Below, piece by piece: positions 1 to 6,169 of a stretch of 9,803 bases of DNA (position 1 is its first letter; the number at the start of each line of letters is the position of its first letter). Location: the NCBI GenBank assembly GCA_021815535.1, contig JAKAGL010000066.1, positions 1-9,803 on the forward strand, given 5' to 3'. Below the pieces are notes generated by a model that saw nothing but the letters and a program-made list of their open reading frames with translations, ran no database searches and was not told where the DNA came from. The position numbers were made by a program, and so were the translations under genes. This stretch comes from a bacterium. GTDB lineage: Bacteria > Nitrospinota_A > UBA7883 > JACRGQ01.

Positions 1-876
1 ATTAAAGACATCGAAAAATCCATCGCCTATCCCAATTCGGCAAAAGACGAAGTGGGACACCTCCTTGTGGGGGCCGCCGTCGGCGTGGGGGCGGACCGCG
101 ATGAACGGGCCGCCGCGCTGGTAAAGGCGGGAGTGGATGTCATCGTCATCGACACCGCGCACGGCCACTCCGAAGGGGTGCTCCGGTCGGTTGACGCGGT
201 GAAAAAACAGTTTCCCAAACTGCCCATCATCGCCGGCAACATAGCCACCGCCGAGGCCGCGCGCGATCTCATCGCCGCCGGTGCGGACGCGGTGAAAGTG
301 GGCATTGGACCGGGTAGCATCTGCACTACCCGCGTGGTATCGGGCGTCGGGGTGCCGCAAATCACCGCGGTGGCCGAGGTCTTTTCCGAAGCCAAAAGAA
401 CCGATACCCCCGTCATATCCGACGGCGGCATCAAATACAGCGGCGACGTGGTGAAAGCCATTGCCGCGGGGGCCGACAGCATCATGATAGGGTCGCTCTT
501 TGCAGGCACCGAGGAAAGCCCCGGCGAAAAGATCCTTTTTCAGGGCCGGGCGTACAAGGAATACCGCGGCATGGGCAGTATCGGCGCCATGCAGGAAGGG
601 AGCGCCGACCGCTATTTCCAGGATATGGAATTCACCGAAACCAAGCTCGTCCCCGAAGGGGTCGAAGGGCGTGTGCCGTACAAAGGGGCGCTTTCGTTCA
701 TCGTACACCAGCTTATCGGCGGCCTGCGTGCCGGGATGGGCTATGTAGGCGCGGCGGACCTGAAAGAACTTAAAGAAAAATCGCGCTTCCTTAAAATCAC
801 CAGCAGCGGCCTGCGCGAAAGCCACGTACACGACGTGATCATCACCAAAGAAGCGCCTAACTACCGGGTTGACTGA
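1..876 (+). CDS. guaB: IMP dehydrogenase, C-terminal part (5' end outside window)
   Basis: IMP dehydrogenase oxidises IMP to XMP with NAD+, the first committed step of GMP synthesis in the cytosol. The frame is open from base 1, so the gene begins upstream. The 291 residues seen are about 60% of a usual protein of roughly 490 aa. The missing part would hold the N-terminal barrel strands and the CBS pair. Seen directly: the GVDVIVIDTAHGHS strand, the catalytic loop GPGSICTTR with the nucleophilic Cys codon at 322-324, the phosphate-binding DGGIKYSGD and GADSIMIGS segments, and the mobile flap with the Arg-Tyr dyad in ADRYFQ (codons 610-615), followed by EGVEGRVPYKG. All catalytic residues in the visible part are intact. 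The TGA at 874-876 shares its A with the ATG of guaA, so the two are probably translationally coupled. Identity is very secure. Confidence 0.97.
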   Translation: MKDIEKSIAYPNSAKDEVGHLLVGAAVGVGADRDERAAALVKAGVDVIVIDTAHGHSEGVLRSVDAVKKQFPKLPIIAGNIATAEAARDLIAAGADAVKVGIGPGSICTTRVVSGVGVPQITAVAEVFSEAKRTDTPVISDGGIKYSGDVVKAIAAGADSIMIGSLFAGTEESPGEKILFQGRAYKEYRGMGSIGAMQEGSADRYFQDMEFTETKLVPEGVEGRVPYKGALSFIVHQLIGGLRAGMGYVGAADLKELKEKSRFLKITSSGLRESHVHDVIITKEAPNYRVD

Positions 877-2429
877 TGAAACCGGACGCCGTTCACATGG
901 AAAAGATACTGGTACTCGACTTCGGCTCGCAGTACACCCAGCTTATCGCCCGCCGCGTGCGCGAGAACGGCGTCTACTGCGAAATTCTCCCTTGCACCGC
1001 CGCACGTGCGGACATTAAAAAATTCGGCCCCAAAGGGATCATCCTTTCCGGATCACCGTTCTCGGTGCACCAAAAAGGGGCGCCCAAAATACCGGCCGGT
1101 GTGCTGGAGATGGGCCTGCCGGTACTGGGCATCTGCTACGGCCTGCAGGCGATCACCCGCGCGATGGGCGGCCGGGTGGCAAAATCGGACAAGCGCGAAT
1201 ACGGCCCCGCCACGCTGGTGGTGGATGAGACCGTCGGCATTTTTGCCGGACTTTCCATGAATGAGGAAGTCTGGATGAGCCACGGCGACCGCATCGAAGC
1301 GATGCCCAAGAAGTTCCACCGCATCGCCCATACGGTCAACAGCCCGGTGGCGGCGATGAAACACGATACCCTTCCCATCTTCGCGCTGCAATTCCATCCC
1401 GAGGTGGCGCACACCCCGATGGGTACCCGCATGCTGGTGAACTTCGTGAAGGGCATCTGCGGTTGCTCCGGCACGTGGAACATGCGTTCGTTCCTCGATA
1501 GCGCGGTGGAGGACATCCGCGCAAAGGTGGGCGCGGACCGGGTGATCCTCGGCATTTCCGGCGGTGTTGATTCCACCGTTGCCGCCGCGCTGGTGCACCG
1601 CGCCATCGGCGACCAGCTCACCTGCCTGTTCATCGATAACGGCCTGATGCGCAAGGATGAGGCCAGGAAAGTGCTGCAGGGCTTCCGCGCCAACCTGCAT
1701 ATCAAGGTGCAGTTCGCCGATGCCTCAAAACTCTTCCTTTCAGCTTTGAAGAACGTAACCGACCCGGAAAAGAAACGAAAGGTAGTCGGCCACAAATTCA
1801 TCGATGTCTTCCGCAAAGAAGCCCGCAAGATCGGCAAGGTGAAATACCTGGCGCAGGGGACGCTCTACCCGGACGTGATCGAGTCGGTCAGCTTCCGTGG
1901 CCCCTCGGTGGTCATCAAAAGCCACCACAACGTCGGCGGATTGCCGAAGGTGATGAAACTGAAACTGTTGGAACCGTTGCGGGAACTGTTCAAGGACGAA
2001 GTCCGCCAGCTGGGCGCGGAACTGGGCGTGGACGAATCGTTCATTTACCGGCAGCCGTTCCCCGGACCGGGGCTATCCATCCGCATCATCGGCGCCGTGA
2101 CGCCCGAACGGCTGAAGGTGCTGCGCGAAGCCGATCACATCATCGTAGAAGAGATCAAAAACGCGGGGTTGTACCGCGAGATTTGGCAATCCTTCGGCGT
2201 ACTGCTTCCGGTGAAATCGGTCGGCGTGATGGGGGATGAACGAACCTACGAGAACGTGCTGGCGGTGCGCGCCGTCACCAGCCGTGACGGCATGACAGCC
2301 GACTGGGCGCGCCTGCCTGAAAAACTGCTGGCGTCCATATCCAGCCGCATCATCAATGAAGTCAAAGGTATCAACCGGGTGGTGTATGACATATCGTCAA
2401 AACCACCCGCAACTATTGAATGGGAATAA
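876..2429 (+). CDS. guaA: GMP synthase (glutamine-hydrolysing)
   Basis: GuaA aminates XMP to GMP using glutamine and ATP, following guaB in the same pathway. At 517 aa it is normal length for a fused GATase/synthetase. The N-terminal class I amidotransferase domain (about 8-195) starts with ILVLDFGSQYTQLIARRV and has the catalytic Cys87 in GICYG and the His174/Glu176 pair in QFHPEVAHT. The ATP pyrophosphatase domain has the PP-loop SGGVDS at 228-233, then DNGLMRK, AQGTLYPDVIES and KSHHNVGGLP. The C-terminal dimerisation domain has PFPGPGLSIRIIG and ends in the typical PPATIEWE. The oxyanion-region motif reads SGSPFSV where SGGP is commoner, probably neutral variation. ATG 876 overlaps the guaB stop by one base. 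An in-frame ATG at 897 (residue 8, MEKILVLDFG) fits the usual N-terminus equally well. Neither has a clear Shine-Dalgarno, so the exact start is open. Confidence 0.97.
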   Translation: MKPDAVHMEKILVLDFGSQYTQLIARRVRENGVYCEILPCTAARADIKKFGPKGIILSGSPFSVHQKGAPKIPAGVLEMGLPVLGICYGLQAITRAMGGRVAKSDKREYGPATLVVDETVGIFAGLSMNEEVWMSHGDRIEAMPKKFHRIAHTVNSPVAAMKHDTLPIFALQFHPEVAHTPMGTRMLVNFVKGICGCSGTWNMRSFLDSAVEDIRAKVGADRVILGISGGVDSTVAAALVHRAIGDQLTCLFIDNGLMRKDEARKVLQGFRANLHIKVQFADASKLFLSALKNVTDPEKKRKVVGHKFIDVFRKEARKIGKVKYLAQGTLYPDVIESVSFRGPSVVIKSHHNVGGLPKVMKLKLLEPLRELFKDEVRQLGAELGVDESFIYRQPFPGPGLSIRIIGAVTPERLKVLREADHIIVEEIKNAGLYREIWQSFGVLLPVKSVGVMGDERTYENVLAVRAVTSRDGMTADWARLPEKLLASISSRIINEVKGINRVVYDISSKPPATIEWE

Positions 2430-2442
2430 TCAGGAGGAACTG

Positions 2443-2718
2443 ATGGTTAAACCGGAATGGGGAACGCGCCGCATCTGCTACAAGTGCAGCGTTCGTTTCT
2501 ATGATCTTTTGAAAGAGCCGCCCATCTGCCCGAAATGCGGCGCCGACCAAACCAAAGCGCCGGCAAAACACTCGTCCTCCCCCGCCCGCAAAATAAAGGC
2601 GGCGTTGCCGGATGAGGAAGCGGATGAATCGGCAATGTTGCCGGGAGATTCCGAGGAGATCGAGGAAATCGGCCTCGACGAGCTGGAAGAGGAAGAACTG
2701 CCCGAAGACGACGCATAG
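2443..2718 (+). CDS. FYDLN-type zinc-ribbon protein with acidic tail
   Basis: A 91-aa protein resembling the FYDLN-acid family (TIGR02300/PF09538), whose function is unknown. Residues 1-35 form a zinc ribbon, with Cys12, Cys15, Cys29 and Cys32 in ICYKC...ICPKCG around the signature FYDLLKEPP. The canonical Asn of FYDLN is Leu here. Residues 36-53 are a Lys/Ala/Ser linker, and about 57-91 is strongly acidic, ending in LEEEELPEDDA. The ATG at 2443 is chosen because it follows AGGAGG at 2432-2437 with a 5-base gap and starts the family-typical KPEWGT. A longer in-frame start at 2356 lies inside guaA and is unlikely. It follows guaA by 13 bases on the same strand, so it is probably translated from the guaBA mRNA. 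No signal peptide or membrane segment is visible. A cytosolic adaptor or RNA/protein-binding role would be a guess. Confidence 0.88.
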   Translation: MVKPEWGTRRICYKCSVRFYDLLKEPPICPKCGADQTKAPAKHSSSPARKIKAALPDEEADESAMLPGDSEEIEEIGLDELEEEELPEDDA

Positions 2719-2732
2719 ATCTATATATAAAC

Positions 2733-2784
2733 AGGGGAATCGCCCGCTATCCGATGGCAACGAGGCGGTTCCTCCCCTCCTTTT
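2733..2784 (+). terminator. Probable terminator of the guaBA operon
   Basis: AGGGGA (2733-2738) can pair with TCCCCT (2773-2778), and inside it CGCC (2741-2744) with GGCG (2764-2767). The hairpin is followed by CC and TTTTA at 2781. It lies 14 bases after the zinc-ribbon gene stop and just before a new promoter, where a terminator is expected. The stem has bulges and the T-tract is short, so efficiency is uncertain. Confidence 0.5.
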
Positions 2785-2800
2785 ATCCGCAAACCTGCCC

Positions 2801-2828
2801 TTGACTTTTATACAATATCGCATAGAAT
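2801..2828 (+). promoter_or_regulatory. Sigma70-like promoter for the small orphan gene
   Basis: The -35 box TTGACT (2801-2806) and -10 box TAGAAT (2823-2828) are 16 bases apart, each one mismatch from consensus, in an AT-rich stretch. Transcription would begin near 2835, giving a leader of about 100 nt before the ATG at 2938. The rest of the 2719-2937 gap holds only this and the preceding terminator as far as I can see. Confidence 0.55.
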
Positions 2829-2937
2829 CTCACCGTCGCGTTGTGTGTTACGATATAAGCCACTTGCCTGAGTTTAAAAGGCGCCGTTTATTATCTAATT
2901 CACATTACACCGTATTTATTTGATAAGGAGAGTGATA

Positions 2938-3198
2938 ATGCGAAAAAGCAAACGAAATAACCGGATTATTCCAGATACCGCCGTGCTTCTATTGGCGGAA
3001 GGTGAGCGGCGCGCCAGGCAAAAGATATTTGGCGTCATGCTTGCGATGGAAGGTGGAGGCCCCGGAAGGGATGCATTGGCGAAAGCCGCTGAAAAATACC
3101 AAGTTGCCCATAATAAAGTTAATCTCGCGCTTAAAAAACACAAGAATTCCACCCGTGGAGCGATCATCGATGAACTTCATCGCCGGGGCCTAGTTTAA
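2938..3198 (+). CDS. Small basic protein, possible helix-turn-helix, unknown function
   Basis: I do not recognise this 86-aa protein. The start ATG 2938 is supported by AAGGAG at 2925-2930 with a 7-base gap. A TTG at 2920 would add six residues but has no such site. The N-terminus is very basic (RKSKRNNR). Residues 14-36 look helical. Residues 45-70 (GRDALAKAAEKYQVAH followed by NKVNLALKKHK) resemble a helix-turn-helix: a helix, a short turn around QVAH, then a basic recognition-like helix. No transmembrane segment or signal peptide is visible. It has its own predicted promoter, sits in locally more AT-rich DNA than its neighbours, and converges on the CNB gene with 28 bases between stops. 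This fits a small DNA-binding regulator or a recently acquired or fast-evolving gene. Codon pattern and ribosome site make it probably real, but the function is inference. Confidence 0.7.
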   Translation: MRKSKRNNRIIPDTAVLLLAEGERRARQKIFGVMLAMEGGGPGRDALAKAAEKYQVAHNKVNLALKKHKNSTRGAIIDELHRRGLV

Positions 3199-3236
3199 AT
3201 AAAAATCAGTCCTTCATTATATTTTTTTATGGAAGG
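3197..3236 (-). terminator. Probable terminator of the CNB gene
   Basis: On the minus strand CCTTCCAT (3236-3229) pairs with ATGAAGG (3217-3211) with one bulged C, and the T-rich run TTTTTATTT follows five bases later (3205-3197). The stop codon of the CNB gene lies in the hairpin. The stem is short and AT-rich, and the element overlaps the end of the convergent small gene. Confidence 0.45.
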
Positions 3237-3718
3237 CGGGAACGAAGTTCGAAATTGGTACTGCGAAGCCGATGGGTCACCAGTTGGGCCAAATTGCGCA
3301 TTATTGTAAATCCCATCCCTTTATTGGCATCGAAAAGCGCTTCCAACTCTTCTTGAGGAAGGCGGATAATCGTGGTGGACATGATAGTCCTGAGCGAGGC
3401 CGAACGGCGGCCGCCATCCAGAAACGCAAGTTCCCCCGCCACCCCGCCTTGGCGGATCTTCAATATGCTTACGGTACAGGTATCTTTGGGGGAAAGGTGA
3501 ACCTCCACGCTGAGCGCCCCTTTAGCCACGATAAACAGATCCCGCGAGCGCTCGTCCTCCCTTGTCAGAAGGCAATTGATATCGCATTCTTCCAGGACCG
3601 CGATGTCGCCCAGTTTTTCGATCTCCTCGTCATCAAGCCCGGAGGTCAACTGTTGTGCACTTTTCAGAAGCGCACATATTTCCTCACGGCAAACCTCGGC
3701 GGGTCGCCACTTTGACAT
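3227..3718 (-). CDS. Stand-alone cyclic-nucleotide-binding domain protein
   Basis: A 163-aa protein consisting essentially of one CNB (CAP_ED-type) fold. Residues 95-110, GELAFLDGGRRSASLR, match the phosphate-binding cassette of CRP (compare GELGLFEEGQERSAWV in E. coli CRP), including the ribose-contacting Glu (E96) and the phosphate-binding Arg (R105). A beta-roll precedes it (LFIVAKGALSVEV, 61-73), and a helix resembling the CRP C-helix follows at about 122-160. The protein ends there: no helix-turn-helix, kinase, channel or other output domain is present, so it cannot act as a CRP-like DNA binder on its own. ATG 3718 is preceded by GGAGG (3732-3728). It lies 80 bases downstream of the cyclase on the same strand, with its own predicted promoter in the gap. 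The likely ligand is the cyclase product, presumably cAMP. Partner and action are unknown. Confidence 0.88.
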   Translation of the reverse strand: MSKWRPAEVCREEICALLKSAQQLTSGLDDEEIEKLGDIAVLEECDINCLLTREDERSRDLFIVAKGALSVEVHLSPKDTCTVSILKIRQGGVAGELAFLDGGRRSASLRTIMSTTIIRLPQEELEALFDANKGMGFTIMRNLAQLVTHRLRSTNFELRSRLP

Positions 3719-3754
3719 GCACCCTCTCCTCCAATCCGATATGGATTTAATCTA

Positions 3755-3784
3755 ATTATAACCAACCGGCATCATGCATTGCAA
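3755..3784 (-). promoter_or_regulatory. Sigma70-like promoter for the CNB gene
   Basis: Read on the minus strand, TTGCAA (3784-3779) is followed after 18 bases by a perfect TATAAT (3760-3755). Transcription would start near 3748, about 30 bases before the CNB start codon. This suggests the CNB gene can be expressed independently of the cyclase upstream, although readthrough is also possible. Confidence 0.55.
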
Positions 3785-3798
3785 CCCGCAGGGTGAAA

Positions 3799-6045
3799 TT
3801 ATTTCGCGGTGTGGCTGAAGACGCCATCCCAATCCGGCGCCGGGGGCGCTTGCATGAACACTTGGCACCGCTTTATGTAGGCCACAGACGCGCCATCTTC
3901 GCTGTTGAGCGCGACCGCCGCTTCAAACGCGGTGACAGCCTCTTTCCACCGGCGCGCCTGGTATAACGCCAGCGCCGTCTCATAAGCCAGCATCCATTGC
4001 CGTCCCGCATCCGCGATGTTGCCGGAAAAATCGATCAGTTCGTATATCCGCACCGGCGAGGAACGCCCGACCACGCGGATAAGATCAAGCTCGCGCACGG
4101 CGAAGTCAGGGCCGATGGCTTGGCGTGTATTTTCCGAAATGCATACATAGGTGCCGTACTGTTTGTTAATGCCTTCCAGCCGCGCCGCAAGGTTCACCTC
4201 ATCGCCGATGACGGTGTAGTCGAACCGCTGATTCGAACCCATGTTCCCCACCAGCATCGGGCCGGTATTGATGCCCTGCCGCGCCTCCACCGCCGGCTTT
4301 CCCTCCCCTTTCCATTTTTCGCGCAGCTCTTTCAGCCGTTTTTGGCATAGCAGGGCCGAGCGGCATGCCAGCTCGGCATGATTGTCGTAATTCAACGGCG
4401 CGCCATAAAAAGCCACGATGGCGTCGCCGATGTATTTATCAAGCGTCCCCTGGTTTTCCATGACGATGTCGGTCATTTCGGTGAGGTATTCATTCAACAG
4501 CTCCACCAATGCATCCGGCGTCATCCCCTCGGAAATGGTGGAAAAACCCTTGATGTCGGAGAATGAAGCGGTCAGCACCCTCGTTTCCCCTCCCAGCATG
4601 AGCTTGCCGGGGTCCTCCATGATCTTGCTGATGACCGCGGGTGAAAGATAGTGGCCGAACGCTTTCTTCACGTACAGCTTTTCCCTGGCTTCAAGGAAAT
4701 ATTTATAGAATGCGATGCCGCCGTACACCATGGCGATGGTGATCAACGGATACAGCACATCGAGCAGGGTGTTCTTCTCCACAAACAGATAATGCTGGAA
4801 AGACACATACCCGGCCATGAGCACGAGAGCGAGCACCAGCCCGCCGAATACTTTGAGGCGGCGCATGGCAAGCGTAAGCCCCACGCCCAGCGCCGCGATG
4901 GATAGCGCATCGAATATCAGGAACCAGTTGGCCCGGTTCAGCCCGCGCCCGTCGAGAACGCTTTGAATGAAATTCGCGTGGACCATCATCCCCGGTTGAA
5001 TGCCAAAAGGGGTGACGCGCATATCGTAGATGCCGATGGCGGTGGCCCCGACGAGGACGATCTTGCCTTTGAACAGTTTTTCAAGCGCTTCGGGCGAGCC
5101 GTAATTCGGCCCCATGAGATCGGCGATGGAGACGGCCGGAAACTCTTCTTCCCCGCCATAGTAATTGATATAACTTGCCCCCACCTCGTTGCTGGGAATG
5201 AACGTTTTTCCCGCTTCAAATCCCTCTACCCCCCCATCCGAAAAAACGATCTTTGGCGGAATGCCGAAATACTCCCCCAGCACCTGCAAGCTGAGCGAAG
5301 GAAAATATTTTCCGTTGAACTGAATGACATTGGTTATTTTGCGCAGGGTTCCATCTGCATCCGGCACCATGTTGAAATAGCCGGTCGCGGGAGCGCTGTC
5401 GGTGATCACCTTGATATTCGGTTTCACGCCCACCGCCGTGACCATTGGAAAATCCCTGCGTCCCGACGCGGGAAACTTTATGGAGGCAAACCGCGAACGC
5501 TTCACGATACGGTAATCTTCTTCAAGGTTCATCTGGAGGTTTTTTACCTCGGCGGGATCGGTGAAGAAAAAATAGCCCGGCACCACGTTGCCCGCGTGCT
5601 TAATGGCGGCGGCCAAGCGCTCATCAGCGTCCGCGTTGTGCAACGCCTCTTCCAGCGCGGCGCGCAACGGCCCCGCCGGGGGCGCCTTCGTCAGCAGCTG
5701 TTGCGCCAATACGAAATCCGGCCTCTCTTCGGGGTACGAAAAAACGATATCCAGCCCCACCGCCTTGGGATTCCCGCGCGCGATGCGGTCGACCACGCCG
5801 GCGATCACCGTACGTGTCCAAGGCCAGCGGCCGAACGCATCCTGGCTCTTTTGGTCGATGGCGATGACCACCACGTCGCGCTTGCCGCCCACGGCGCCGC
5901 GCGCCTGGAAATTGAGGTCGAACATCTTATGCGATATGAGCGACAGCACCTGAAAATTGGCGGCAAAGATGAGGAACGACAGCAAAGTCAGCAAAAGTCC
6001 CAACCTCAACTCGTTCACTTTCAAGATAGCTCCGCGTACATTCAT
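3799..6045 (-). CDS. CHASE2-domain class III adenylate cyclase
   Basis: A 748-aa membrane cyclase predicted to make cAMP from ATP. In order: a TM helix at about 13-36; a CHASE2 sensor at about 40-365, expected in the periplasm (DVVVIAIDQKSQ, PKAVGLDIVFSYPE and FKGKIVLVGATAIGIYD are typical); three TM helices at about 374-394, 399-417 and 427-447; a linker; and a class III cyclase domain at about 485-670. Metal-binding Asp497 (SFSDIKGFST) and Asp541 (KYIGDAIVAFYG), Lys537, and Asn618/Arg622 (TVIGDEVNLAAR) are all present, so it should be active. Thr611 stands where mammalian enzymes have the adenine-binding Asp, as in class IIIb bacterial cyclases. A TPR-like helix pair lies at 683-717, and the tail DWDGVF is common in this family. 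ATG 6045 has no Shine-Dalgarno. TTG 6024, with GGAG five bases before it, is an alternative start. The CNB protein gene follows. Confidence 0.93.
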   Translation of the reverse strand: MNVRGAILKVNELRLGLLLTLLSFLIFAANFQVLSLISHKMFDLNFQARGAVGGKRDVVVIAIDQKSQDAFGRWPWTRTVIAGVVDRIARGNPKAVGLDIVFSYPEERPDFVLAQQLLTKAPPAGPLRAALEEALHNADADERLAAAIKHAGNVVPGYFFFTDPAEVKNLQMNLEEDYRIVKRSRFASIKFPASGRRDFPMVTAVGVKPNIKVITDSAPATGYFNMVPDADGTLRKITNVIQFNGKYFPSLSLQVLGEYFGIPPKIVFSDGGVEGFEAGKTFIPSNEVGASYINYYGGEEEFPAVSIADLMGPNYGSPEALEKLFKGKIVLVGATAIGIYDMRVTPFGIQPGMMVHANFIQSVLDGRGLNRANWFLIFDALSIAALGVGLTLAMRRLKVFGGLVLALVLMAGYVSFQHYLFVEKNTLLDVLYPLITIAMVYGGIAFYKYFLEAREKLYVKKAFGHYLSPAVISKIMEDPGKLMLGGETRVLTASFSDIKGFSTISEGMTPDALVELLNEYLTEMTDIVMENQGTLDKYIGDAIVAFYGAPLNYDNHAELACRSALLCQKRLKELREKWKGEGKPAVEARQGINTGPMLVGNMGSNQRFDYTVIGDEVNLAARLEGINKQYGTYVCISENTRQAIGPDFAVRELDLIRVVGRSSPVRIYELIDFSGNIADAGRQWMLAYETALALYQARRWKEAVTAFEAAVALNSEDGASVAYIKRCQVFMQAPPAPDWDGVFSHTAK

Positions 6046-6169
6046 ATGCGGCCAGTATAGCCGAAAGGCGGTTTTTTCCGGTCAACAAGCCTCTTTTCAG
6101 CAATATCCATGCGGTGGACCGGCTATGGTAAAGTAAGCCGATACCATCAATATTGGGAAGGAAAACCGA
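6046..6169. promoter_or_regulatory. Divergent promoter region with inverted motifs
   Basis: These 124 bases separate the cyclase from the pseudo-receiver/TPR gene. On the minus strand TTGACC (6085-6080) and TATACT (6059-6054) resemble -35 and -10 boxes, but the spacer is 20 bases. On the plus strand only weak boxes are seen. TTGACCGG on the minus strand (6085-6078) is mirrored by TGGACCGG on the plus strand (6115-6122), and CGGCTAT occurs in both orientations (6063-6057 and 6120-6126). A perfect 6-bp inverted repeat, ATGGTA (6125-6130) / TACCAT (6142-6147), lies just before the plus gene and could be an operator or leader hairpin. Confidence 0.4.
6158..6162 (+). promoter_or_regulatory. Shine-Dalgarno that decides a CTG start
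   Basis: AAGGA (part of GGGAAGGAAAA) sits seven bases before CTG 6170. No in-frame ATG, GTG or TTG exists between the upstream in-frame stop TAA at 6134-6136 and ATG 6284, and nothing comparable precedes ATG 6284. This makes CTG the best start for the downstream gene. Confidence 0.65.

Noticed and set aside
1053..1837. Two overlapping antisense frames (215 and 233 aa) opposite guaA
   Set aside because: Both lie across highly conserved guaA sequence and show no recognisable domain; typical shadow frames.
2920..2937. TTG start for the small orphan gene
   Set aside because: The AAGGAG needed for initiation lies inside this extension and points to ATG 2938.
4963..6060. 365-aa open frame antisense to the cyclase
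   Set aside because: It lies wholly opposite a protein with clear CHASE2 features. Its translation is rich in His/Arg with no domain pattern, as expected from the reverse of GC-biased codons.
6060..6077. GCC-GAAA-GGC followed by TTTTTT on the plus strand, terminator-like
   Set aside because: The stem is only three base pairs and it lies in a divergent promoter region where no plus-strand transcript should end.
6125..6136. Mini-ORF ATG GTA AAG TAA before the TPR gene
   Set aside because: Three codons without a Shine-Dalgarno are likely chance; the TAA is noted only as the upstream in-frame stop of the TPR gene.
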